Part shown: positions 17,181-24,808 of the stretch, in pieces
How positions within the stretch are numbered: position 1 is the stretch's first letter
How the letters are laid out: each line of letters starts with the position of its first letter
From: CAVSSX01 sp963730735
Lineage (GTDB): Bacteria; Actinomycetota; Acidimicrobiia; Acidimicrobiales; RAAP-2
Assembly: GCA_963730735.1 (NCBI GenBank)
Contig: CAVSSX010000010.1
Coordinates: forward strand, 62,001-126,000
DNA length: 64,000 nt
Direction of reading: 5' to 3'
Notes under the pieces: model-generated
The model's database searches: none
The model's input: only the letters and a program-made list of their open reading frames with translations
What the model was told of the DNA's origin: nothing
Position numbers and translations under genes: made by a program

Positions 17181-17702
17181 ATGACGATCGCCTACGACCT
17201 CTCGGCGTAGACAGCTTTCTTCGTCGCCTCGGCCGGGGCGACCGCCGCCCTGAGTGGCCTCATCTTCGTCGGCCTCAGCGTGAACGTGACCAAAGTCCTG
17301 GAGCTCGACCAGCGTCGCGGGGGAAATGCGGTGAGCGGCCGGGCCCTCGAGGCCCTCCTCGGTCTGTTGAATGTGCTCGGCATCAGCCTCGTCCCCCTCG
17401 TGCCCTCAGTCCCCCGGGGCGTGTTGACGGCGGTGCTGCTCGTCATGGCCTTCACCGGGTCGGTCTCCCCCACCCGCACGTTCTTGTCGGCGCGCCGGAC
17501 GCCCCACACTCGCCGAAGTCTCGGATTCCTCAGTGGCCAGCTCTCCGCCGTCTGGCTCACCTCGTTGTTCTATTTGCTGGGCGGGGTGACCTTGGCCGCC
17601 ACCGCCGGCGGCGGCCTCTACTGGCTGCCCGCCGCCTTCGTCCTGGCGGTGTTCGGGGCCGGGGTGAACGCCTGGATCATGCTGGTGGAGATACCCCACT
17701 AG
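17181..17702 (+). pseudogene. Membrane protein gene with an in-frame amber stop at codon 10
   Basis: From the ATG at 17181 the frame reads MTIAYDLSA, then TAG (17208-17210), then continues without interruption as TAFFVASAGATAALSGLIFV, GLSVNVTKVLELDQRRG and four further hydrophobic helices to a stop at 17702. Related small membrane proteins carry a Trp at or near this position, so the TAG is one base from the expected TGG. Downstream a GTG at 17280 could start a 140-residue product, but it would lose the first helix. Either the gene is inactivated, the base is miscalled, or translation starts late. Without the stop the protein has 173 residues. Function unknown. Confidence 0.65.
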
Positions 17703-17776
17703 CAATCCCCCGGCGGCGCCGGGGCCGCCCTTCCAGCCGACAACCCTTGGGGCGCCGGCGGGATCAGAATGTGGCC

Positions 17777-18046
17777 ATGGGTGCTGCCCTGTTGCCGCAA
17801 CTCCATCCCGACGGGGTGGTGACGTTCCGCCACGCGGACGACCAGACGTGCACCTTCGCCTGCCGCCGGCGCGACAGCGACGGTGAGCGGTTCGTGGTCG
17901 TACCGGACACCCAGATCGGGCGTGCACCGGTGCTCGGGTGGGTGCGCACCTGCGGCTCGGTGGTGAGCGGCGGCGAGTACCTGGTCCCGATGTGGCAGTG
18001 GGAGATGCGGGTGCTCCCGTCGGGATCGCTCCGCTACCTCGAGTAG
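17777..18046 (+). CDS. Small hypothetical protein
   Basis: An 89-residue protein: HPDGVVTFRHADDQTCTFAC, DSDGERFVVVPDTQIGRAPV and a Trp-rich end (MWQWEMRVLPSGSLRYLE). It has no membrane segment and no known domain. It reads like a small beta-rich protein. An ATG at 17777 is used; a GTG two codons upstream is possible. A terminator hairpin lies 50 bases behind it. Confidence 0.5.
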   Translation: MGAALLPQLHPDGVVTFRHADDQTCTFACRRRDSDGERFVVVPDTQIGRAPVLGWVRTCGSVVSGGEYLVPMWQWEMRVLPSGSLRYLE

Positions 18047-18097
18047 CCGGCCCACCCTCGTCCGGGCATCGCCCGCCCGGTCCCACCGACGCGAACG

Positions 18098-18125
18098 AGC
18101 CCTCCGGCTGACGGGTCGGAGGGCT
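18098..18125 (+). terminator. Terminator hairpin
   Basis: A perfect 9-bp stem (AGCCCTCCG and its complement) with a 10-base loop, in the convergent space between the small plus-strand gene and the minus-strand secreted protein. Confidence 0.6.
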
Positions 18126-18284
18126 GGTACATTGATCGGGGTCCCGCCGTTCCCAGCGGTAAATCCGACCTTTAGTGCTAAAGAAAGTACACGATACCGC
18201 CGCGTTGATGTCGGCACCGGCGGCCTCGGGAACCGACCGTCGCCCTACCGAGGGACGGCGTTCGCGCCAGGAGTACCGCCCCCG

Positions 18285-18971
18285 TCACGGCCCGAAGGTC
18301 GTGGTCGTCGAGGACGGGGGCGCCGGCGCCTCGAGACCGCTCAGGTCCGGCGTCGTGTTCCCGCTGCCGTACACCCGGTTGCAGAGCGTGCCGATGGCCG
18401 CGGCGATCTCGCCGTAGGCCGTGTTGCCGATATCCGACGTGTCGCCGGCCGCCTCCTCCCGGGCGCCGACCCCCGGGATGTTGTCGGCCTGGGGGGTGAC
18501 GGCGCAGTAGGTGCTGCCTTTGATGGACGACAGCTCCGGCGTCCCCTCCGCCCCGTCGCTGTCCACCCGCTCCCGGATGGCCTTGCTCCCGACGCCGGGC
18601 ACGCTGGTCGGTCGGGGGCCGAGGCTCTGGACGTCGGCGGCGTACGCCTTGGCGGCGAAGGGTCCGCTGATGACCACGATGGTCATGGCCTCGGAGTCCC
18701 CGGAGCCGGCGGCGACGATGCACTGCTGGCCGATGTGGGTCTTCTGGAAGTTGTACAGCTGGGAGGTCTCGGGTTTGACCGTGATCTTGGAGATCTGGTT
18801 CGTGAGCAGCGGCTGGATCTCGGCCTTGGTCAGCTGGGAGCACGTTCCCTTGGCCCCGCCACCGCCGGCCGCAGCCTTGGTGGTCGCCGAGGCGCTCGGC
18901 GCACCGAGGCCCAGCCCCACCACGGCGATGGCGGACACCGCAAGGGCCAGTCGAACCGGAGGTCGCTTCAT
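18285..18971 (-). CDS. Secreted protein of unknown function
   Basis: A 228-residue protein with a clear signal peptide (MKRPPVRLALAVSAIAVVGL, cleavage near PSASA). The mature part starts with a Gly/Ala-rich linker, then KGTCSQLTKAEIQPLLTNQI, QQCIVAAGSGDSEAMTIVVI and TYCAVTPQADNIPGV. The last 15 residues are a Ser/Thr/Pro tail. The three cysteines suggest a compact extracellular domain; the layout recalls DUF3558-type lipoproteins but without a lipobox. Function unknown. It is the next gene downstream of the LuxR regulator on the same strand, 215 bases away. Confidence 0.65.
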   Translation of the reverse strand: MKRPPVRLALAVSAIAVVGLGLGAPSASATTKAAAGGGGAKGTCSQLTKAEIQPLLTNQISKITVKPETSQLYNFQKTHIGQQCIVAAGSGDSEAMTIVVISGPFAAKAYAADVQSLGPRPTSVPGVGSKAIRERVDSDGAEGTPELSSIKGSTYCAVTPQADNIPGVGAREEAAGDTSDIGNTAYGEIAAAIGTLCNRVYGSGNTTPDLSGLEAPAPPSSTTTTFGP

Positions 18972-19186
18972 TGGACACCCTTCCTTTGGGCGACGGCCGC
19001 CACCGTCCCTGCCGTGGTCCGAGCGCCGACCCCGCCCCCGCTCGTCCGGGGGTGGCGTGCCGTGTCGCTGGACGCGCCCACGAGATTCCCCGTCGGCTCA
19101 GTTCGGCGCTCGTCCCCCACGGGGCGATGGTGGCATGGGGGCCGGACCGGCGATAGTGGGGAAACGGCGGATTTACGGCGCCGCGT

Positions 19187-20908
19187 TCATCGAGCCACAC
19201 GCGCCGACAGGGCGGCGCGCGAGTCGATGTCGAGGCGGCGATAGACGTCGCCGAGGTGCTTCTCGATCGTCTTGACCGAGACGTGCAAGGTCCGCGCCGC
19301 CCCGTCGTTGGTGTAGCCACGGCTGATCAGGTCGGCAACTTGGCGTTGGCGTGGCGTGAGCTGCTCGGCCCACGGAGCGGTGCCCGGCTGCTCGGTGAGG
19401 GCGCGGGGCACCGCCGCCCGGGACGGCAGATCCAGCGCCTTGAGTACCCGCCGGACGTGGCTCTGGGCCGTCCGGGGGGAGACGCCGAGGGCGGCGGCGA
19501 TCCGCGCGTTCGATGCGCCGGCCAGCAAGAGCTCGGCCACCTCGTGCTCGCGTGGGCTCAGCGGGGCCTGGGGTTCGCCGATGAGCCGCAGCCCGATGCT
19601 GCGGAGGTCACGGCGGGCCAGCAGGGCCAACGACGTGGCCCCCAGCGAGAGCGCCTGCGCGCTGGCCGTGGACAGCGCCCGACGGGCCGATCCCGGGTCG
19701 TCGGCTCGCAAGAGGAGGGCGGACCCGGCCACGAGCCGGGCTCGGGTGGCGTCGAGGTGGCCGGCGCTGTCGGTGGCCATTGTCGCCGCCCGTTCGGCCA
19801 GCACGGCGCCCGCCGCCACCTCGCCGTCGGCCACCGCCAGCCGGGCGCGGATCCGGTCGACGGCGGCCACGGCCATGCCGTGCGGGGGCAGTCCGGTGAG
19901 GGCCCCGGCGCGCTCACCCCACTGCTGTGCCGCCGGGATGTCACCCAGACTCAGCGCCGCCGTGACGAGCAGCTCGTAGCCGTAGGCCCGGTCGACCAGC
20001 TGGATGTGCGGGAGTCCGGGACCGCCGGCGCCGCGGAGGAGGATGTCGACCGCCGCCGTCGCCTCCTGGGCAGTGGCCAGGGCGTAGGCCGTCAGGATCA
20101 GGGCGCCGGAGACGAAGTAGCCGGCGGGACAGCGCGACGCCAAGGTGTCGATGGCGGCGACGTGCCGGTGCAACTCGTCGTGGCGGCCTCGCAAGGCGTC
20201 GACGTAGGCCCGCGAACCCCGGACCACCAGTCGCAATGCGTCGAGCCCGTGACGTTGTGCGGCCCGTTCGACGTGTGGCGCCAGGGCGTCGGCCTCGTCC
20301 AGTCGACCCTGGAACAACAGCGCGCGGACCAGGGCCTGTCCGGCGAAGACGGCTTCAGGGTGGTCGGCTTCAGGTGCGGCCCACCACACCCGGTCGGCCA
20401 CTATCTCGGCGAGATCGAGACGGCCGACCGACATCGCCGCCTCTGCCGTGAGGGCGGCGGCCCAGAGGTTGTCCGCCAGATCGTTCTCGTCCAGGCCGAG
20501 CACGGCCGTCACCGTTCCTTCGACCGCCGCCACGTCGGACCCGTTGCGCTCCAGGCCGCCCATGGCCGACGACAGCGCGCACAGCGCCCGGAACAGGTGC
20601 GGCTCGGCGCCGCCGGACAGGCCGGAGCAGGCATCGTCGTAGGCGGCCTCGAACCGGGCCTCGAGGATCGAGGCGAACGAACGTCCGGCGGCCAACCGCC
20701 CCTGACGCGCCGACGCACCGCCGGCCTGCGCCAGTCCCGGTTCCACCAGCCGACGGATGTCACCGGCGTCGCCGCGCAACAGGGCGAGCTGGAGCGTCAC
20801 CCCCTCGTCGCCCGGTCCCCGGTCGATGGGCCCCTCCCTCGGCGCCGACTCGTCCTCGGACCGCTGCTGGGCGGTCGCTGGCAGCGGCGACGCGGCTCGG
20901 GTGGACAC
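19187..20908 (-). CDS. Transcriptional regulator with two tandem LuxR-type DNA-binding domains
   Basis: A 573-residue protein. Residues 30-440 are a helical TPR-like region without the Walker motifs that large LuxR (MalT-like) regulators carry. The C-terminus has two complete LuxR helix-turn-helix domains in series: residues 450-505 (LSPREHEVAELLLAGASNAR, then SPRTAQSHVRRVLKALDL) and residues 517-573 (LTPRQRQVADLISRGYTNDG, then SVKTIEKHLGDVYRRLDI). Both keep the key residues of the recognition helix. A GTG start at 20908 is used. The regulator has no visible sensor for a known signal. Its targets are unknown. Confidence 0.85.
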   Translation of the reverse strand: MSTRAASPLPATAQQRSEDESAPREGPIDRGPGDEGVTLQLALLRGDAGDIRRLVEPGLAQAGGASARQGRLAAGRSFASILEARFEAAYDDACSGLSGGAEPHLFRALCALSSAMGGLERNGSDVAAVEGTVTAVLGLDENDLADNLWAAALTAEAAMSVGRLDLAEIVADRVWWAAPEADHPEAVFAGQALVRALLFQGRLDEADALAPHVERAAQRHGLDALRLVVRGSRAYVDALRGRHDELHRHVAAIDTLASRCPAGYFVSGALILTAYALATAQEATAAVDILLRGAGGPGLPHIQLVDRAYGYELLVTAALSLGDIPAAQQWGERAGALTGLPPHGMAVAAVDRIRARLAVADGEVAAGAVLAERAATMATDSAGHLDATRARLVAGSALLLRADDPGSARRALSTASAQALSLGATSLALLARRDLRSIGLRLIGEPQAPLSPREHEVAELLLAGASNARIAAALGVSPRTAQSHVRRVLKALDLPSRAAVPRALTEQPGTAPWAEQLTPRQRQVADLISRGYTNDGAARTLHVSVKTIEKHLGDVYRRLDIDSRAALSARVAR

Positions 20909-20978
20909 GGTCTCACCGTACTAATTCGCAGAGGATTGCGCGGATGCGACGCAACCGCACAGCGCCGAGGCGTGGCCG

Positions 20979-21428
20979 TCAGGGTGTCGGATCGCCGCGC
21001 AGCCAGGGCGACCAGTCCCCGCCGGGGTCGGTGGTCTGCCCCACTTCGATCAGGTGACCGTCGGGATCCCGGATGTAGCAACGGATCTCGTACTGGTGCT
21101 GCTTGGGCGGGGTCAGGAACTGCGCGCCGCGGGCCCGCCACTCCTCGTAGACGGCGTGGATGTCCTTGACCCGGATGTTGAGGAAGCTGCTGACCCGGGT
21201 CGGATCGTCCGGTGTGGCCAGCGTGACGTCGGGCTTGTCGTCGGTCGGACCGCCACCGACGTTGATGATGATGAAGGTGTTGGCCAGGGCGACGTAGGTC
21301 ACGTCGCCCGAGAAGGCCACCGTGCCCCCGAGGACCTCGGTGTAGAAGCGCCGGGAGCGCTCGACGTCGTCGGACACGATGAAGTGGGCGAGGACGATCC
21401 CCTCGACCGGTGGGACGAACTCGGCCAT
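20979..21428 (-). CDS. VOC (glyoxalase/bleomycin resistance) family protein
   Basis: A 149-residue metalloenzyme-fold protein with two beta-alpha-beta-beta-beta modules: LAHFIVSDDVERSRRFYTEV and VSSFLNIRVKDIHAVYEEWR, then YEIRCYIRDPDGHLIEVGQT. The DPDGHLIEV motif supplies the usual metal-ligand Glu. The substrate is not predictable. It stands alone on the minus strand, with a divergent second VOC gene about 230 bases away. Confidence 0.87.
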   Translation of the reverse strand: MAEFVPPVEGIVLAHFIVSDDVERSRRFYTEVLGGTVAFSGDVTYVALANTFIIINVGGGPTDDKPDVTLATPDDPTRVSSFLNIRVKDIHAVYEEWRARGAQFLTPPKQHQYEIRCYIRDPDGHLIEVGQTTDPGGDWSPWLRGDPTP

Positions 21429-21654
21429 CTCGTACCTCCGCTGCTGGGGCCCCGCACCGGCGGTCGGCGGGTCGGTGCCGTCGTGTTGGTGAGAGGAATT
21501 CCGGCATCCCGCGTCGTCCCTCGACTCACCGGATCGGCCTGTCGAGCGTACCCACGGGGACCAGTGGACGTCGGAAGCAACCAGCGCGAGTGTGGCCCGG
21601 TACCGACCCGCCCGAGGGCGGAGGCTGTTCGCCGAGACGGAGGGGCCCGCGGTC

Positions 21655-22142
21655 ATGGACATGAAGCTCGAAGTGGTGGTGGTCCCGGTCGCCGACGTCG
21701 ATCGGGCCAAGGCCTTCTATCTGTCACTCGGATGGCGTCTGGACGCCGACGTCCTCGGCCCGGACCACTTCCGGGTGGTGCAGCTGACGCCGCCCGGCTC
21801 GCAGTGCTCGATCATCATCGGCCACGGACTCACCGGCGCCGCCCCGGGTTCGACCGAGGGGTTGCAACTCGTGGTCGACGACATCGACGCCGCCCGGGCC
21901 GAACTTCTCGAGCGTGGGGTGGGCGTCAGCGAGGTGTTCCACGACGCCGGTGGCGTGTTCCACCACGCCGGGACCGCCGCCCGGGTCCGGGGAGCTGCGC
22001 CCGAGCACGCCAGTTACGGCTCGTTCGCCTCGTTCGACGACCCCGACGGCAATTCCTGGTTCCTACAAGAAGTGACGAACGCGCCTCCCGGGGCGCTGAT
22101 CCCCGAGCTGTCGGCCCACACCGAGGAGGACTCCCCCGATGA
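21655..22142 (+). CDS. VOC family protein, 3' end disturbed at a C5 run
   Basis: A glyoxalase-fold protein: MKLEVVVVPVADVDRAKAFY, LGWRLDADVLGPDHFRVVQL, LQLVVDDIDAARAELLERGV and SFDDPDGNSWFLQEVTN. After HTEEDSPDD the frame runs on without stop, antisense to the next gene, for more than 450 codons, which is not credible. One more base in the CCCCC run at 22133-22137 would close the gene with a TGA that overlaps the ATG of the following small gene (ATGA). One base fewer would instead fuse the two. I place the end at that overlap. The protein is then about 162 residues, normal for the family. Confidence 0.7.
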
Positions 22143-22294
22143 CGACGACCTTCGATTCCGCCGACGAACTGGCGGCAGCACTCCGGCGGGCGGCGGCGGC
22201 GCACGGCCGCCACGAGACGGAGATCGGGCATGCCGACGCCAACTGGCCGGACTGGTACGCGCAGTTCATGGTGGACGAACAGTCCGGTCACTGA
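22139..22294 (+). CDS. Small conserved protein with DWPDWYAQF-type motif
   Basis: A 51-residue protein starting MTTTFDSADELAAALRRAAA and ending WPDWYAQFMVDEQSGH. An AGGAGGA ribosome site lies eight bases before the ATG. I recognise the sequence as a type found behind, or fused to, VOC proteins in actinobacteria; its function is unknown. It is probably coupled to the VOC gene by an ATGA overlap that is hidden by an indel. Confidence 0.7.
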   Translation: MTTTFDSADELAAALRRAAAAHGRHETEIGHADANWPDWYAQFMVDEQSGH

Positions 22295-22320
22295 TCCGGG
22301 CCGGTCCGTCGGCCGGCCCC

Positions 22321-23268
22321 CTACGAGAGCAGCGGCGCCACCTCGCTGCCGAAGGCCTCCATCTGGTCGAGCAACTCGCTCTTCGAGCGGTTGAAGAAGC
22401 GCAGGTGCAGGGCATTGGCCCCGGCGGCGATGGCCGTGCGCAGTTGCTCGGCGATCTGCTCGGGCGTGCCGCTCAGCGTCGGGCCCCGCTCGACCGAGGG
22501 GGCGTCGCCCACGTAGAGCATGCCGGCGTGGAAGCCGATGTCGAAGCGGTGGCCGGCCCGCCCGGCCTTCTCGGCGCTGGCCTGGATGGTCTCGATGATC
22601 TCGGGGAGCTGGCTCACCGGGTTGCCCATCGGGATGTAGCCGTCGGCCGATCGGCCGACCCGCCGCCAGGCGGCGGCCCCCATCCCGCCGATCCAGATGG
22701 GCAGCTCGGCCTGGTCGGGTTGCGGGCCGATACCCATCTTGTCGAACTGCGAGAACTCGCCGTCGAACGAGGCGTACTTCGGACCGATGGCCGCCCGGAC
22801 GGCCTCGATGGACTCGTCGAGGCGTCGGCCCCGCTGGTGGAAGTCGATCCCGAGGGCCTCGAACTCCGCCTCGACGTGGCCCGCCCCCATGCCCAGGATG
22901 ACCCGGCCGTGGGAGAGGTGGTCGAGGGTGGTGAAGGACTTGGCCGTCTGGAGCGGATGCCGGTAGGCGGCGATCCAGACGACGGACAGGAGCCGGACCG
23001 ACTCGGTCTGGCCGGCCAGGAAGCCCAACGTGGCGATCGTGTCGTACCAGGTGGTGGTCATGTGGGCGGCGTAGTCGTTGTCGGGCACGGCGATGTGGTC
23101 GCACACCCCGATGAAGGTGTGCCCGGTGGCCTCGGCCTTCTGGGCGATGTCGACCAGGTCCTCGATCGACGCCTCGAGCTCCCAGTCCACCCGGGTGGAG
23201 GCACTCAGCGTTTGGATCGGCAACTGCATGCCGTAGATCACCTGGCCTGGAGCAACAACGTTCGCCAT
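22321..23268 (-). CDS. LLM-class (luciferase-like) F420-dependent oxidoreductase
   Basis: A 315-residue TIM-barrel flavin/F420 enzyme: GHTFIGVCDHIAVP, SVVWIAAYRHPLQTAKSFTT, LDHLSHGRVILGMGAGHVEA, IWIGGMGAAAWRRVGRSADG and the C-terminal AIAAGANALHLRFF. The G-R-x-x-x-G-x-G-x-G pattern is the hallmark of the family. Substrate unknown. The ATG at 23268 is preceded by a short inverted repeat that may be an operator. The antiporter gene lies upstream on the same strand. Confidence 0.87.
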   Translation of the reverse strand: MANVVAPGQVIYGMQLPIQTLSASTRVDWELEASIEDLVDIAQKAEATGHTFIGVCDHIAVPDNDYAAHMTTTWYDTIATLGFLAGQTESVRLLSVVWIAAYRHPLQTAKSFTTLDHLSHGRVILGMGAGHVEAEFEALGIDFHQRGRRLDESIEAVRAAIGPKYASFDGEFSQFDKMGIGPQPDQAELPIWIGGMGAAAWRRVGRSADGYIPMGNPVSQLPEIIETIQASAEKAGRAGHRFDIGFHAGMLYVGDAPSVERGPTLSGTPEQIAEQLRTAIAAGANALHLRFFNRSKSELLDQMEAFGSEVAPLLS

Positions 23269-23290
23269 CGGACGCCTTTCGCTAGATCGT

Positions 23291-23305
23291 GTGCAGATCT
23301 TGCAC
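23291..23305. promoter_or_regulatory. Inverted repeat upstream of the LLM oxidoreductase
   Basis: GTGCA-gatct-TGCAC, a perfect 5-bp inverted repeat about 23 bases upstream of the LLM start codon, where a repressor would cover the transcription start. On the plus strand it is followed by TTTTTT and could pass for a terminator, but no plus-strand gene ends here. Confidence 0.35.
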
Positions 23306-23323
23306 GTTTTTTCTCCTCGGGGC

Positions 23324-24568
23324 TCAGGCGCCGGTCGTCGGGGCGGCCGGCGGCGGGTCGAGGGCGCCGGCGGCCGGCGAGGCCTCGCCCCACGGACGGA
23401 GCAGGAGGGCCAGCGCCGGGAAGACGATCACCGAGACCAGTCCGGCCGTCACCAGCGCCGCCGCCGTCGACCGGGAGAGGAAGTGGAGGTCGAGGCCGAT
23501 GGTCACCACGATGATCGGGAAGGTGAGCGACGTGGCCTGCATCGCCCCCGAGGCCACCGCCCCCCGGGTGGTCATCCCCCGGCGCAGCAGGAGGCCGGCC
23601 GTGAGGCCCCGGGCGACGGCCATGCCGACCACGAAGAGCGGGACCAGCAGCAGCGTGCTCTCGCTGTGGAACACCCCGCGGATGTCGAGCTGGACCCCGG
23701 TGCTGATGAAGAACACCGGCACCACGAACCCGAAGCCGATGGCACTGAGCTTGGCCGTGTAACGCTCCCGGGACTCGTCGTTCAGGTGACGGTTGGCGGC
23801 GTGCAGGACGATGCCGGCCACGAAGGCCCCGAGGACGGCGCTCAAACCGAAGCTGTGCACCAGGGTGGCGAAGAGCAGGAGGAGGACGAAGGCGCTGCGC
23901 ACGCGTAGCTGGGAGGTGGTCTCGTCGAGCCGGTCGAGGGACTCGCGGAACCAGCGAGTACCCCACCAGGCCCGGATGGCGATCACCGCCACCACCCCGC
24001 TCACGGCCAGACCCACCACGTAGAGGACCTGGATCGGGGTCGACTTGGGGTCGGCCGAGAACAGGATGGTGAACAGCAGCAAGGAGGCGAACTCCCCGAT
24101 GCTGGCCGTCACCAGCACCGTCTGGCCGAACGACGAGCCGGCCTCGCCGGCGTCGCGCAGGATGGGGGCCACCACTCCGAGCGAGGTCGAGGTGAGGGCG
24201 ATGGCCAACAGCCGGAGGTCCCCGTGGGCCCCGGCGGCCTTGAGCCCGATGGCCAGGGGGAAGGCCAGGACCAGCGCGGCCACGAACGCCCCCAGTCCGA
24301 GCCGGGCCTCTCGACCGACCAGTGACTTCGGCGTCAGCTCCATGCCGGCCAGGAACAGGAGGAAACCGAGGCCGATGAACGAGAGGACCTCGACCGGGAC
24401 GCTGATGGTGAGCACGTTCAGGACCTGGGGCCCGAGGACGACCCCGGCCACCACCTCGAGCACCACCGGGGGCAACAGGCCCCTCGGGACCAGCTCGGCC
24501 AACATCGGCGCCGCCACGGCGACCACGGCGATCACCAGGAGCCCGGCGTAGCCGAGGTCGGCGCTCAC
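23324..24568 (-). CDS. CPA2-type cation:proton antiporter
   Basis: A 414-residue integral membrane protein with about 12 helices. LLPPVVLEVVAGVVLGPQVL, LFLAGMELTPKSL, SLGVVAPILRDAGE, AVLGAFVAGIVLH and VPVFFISTGVQLDIRG are typical of the Na+(K+)/H+ exchanger (KefB/GerN-like) family. It would exchange Na+ or K+ for protons. No RCK/TrkA-N domain is attached. GTG start at 24568; the antisense frame over the GH15 gene that would extend it is rejected. The C-terminal tail is Pro/Ala rich. Confidence 0.88.
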   Translation of the reverse strand: MSADLGYAGLLVIAVVAVAAPMLAELVPRGLLPPVVLEVVAGVVLGPQVLNVLTISVPVEVLSFIGLGFLLFLAGMELTPKSLVGREARLGLGAFVAALVLAFPLAIGLKAAGAHGDLRLLAIALTSTSLGVVAPILRDAGEAGSSFGQTVLVTASIGEFASLLLFTILFSADPKSTPIQVLYVVGLAVSGVVAVIAIRAWWGTRWFRESLDRLDETTSQLRVRSAFVLLLLFATLVHSFGLSAVLGAFVAGIVLHAANRHLNDESRERYTAKLSAIGFGFVVPVFFISTGVQLDIRGVFHSESTLLLVPLFVVGMAVARGLTAGLLLRRGMTTRGAVASGAMQATSLTFPIIVVTIGLDLHFLSRSTAAALVTAGLVSVIVFPALALLLRPWGEASPAAGALDPPPAAPTTGA

Positions 24569-24808
24569 GGGGACCCCTCGGCGGCGGGCGACGTCGACCC
24601 GGCGGCCGGCACCCCTGGGGCGCCACCCGACCACCGAACCCCCGTCGCCCTCATCTGCCCGTGTGCTCCCTGGTCGGTTCCGGCCTCTTGGTTGGAGAGG
24701 ATTCTGTCGGGCCGCCGGCCGCGTCGCACCTTGGTGCCCCGACGGCGCGAGGTGGGGATATTTGGTCGCACCCTTTCGCAATAGCCGCTGCTCTGAGAAG
24801 CTGTAGCG

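Noticed and set aside
17208..17210. Reassigned TAG codon (for example pyrrolysine) in the small membrane protein
   Set aside because: A single amber codon, no Pyl genes or recoding element in view, and TGG to TAG is one base change. Mutation or miscall is simpler.
23291..23316. A rho-independent terminator (hairpin plus T6) on the plus strand
   Set aside because: No plus-strand gene ends nearby. The flanking genes are both on the minus strand, where the T-run would read as A's.
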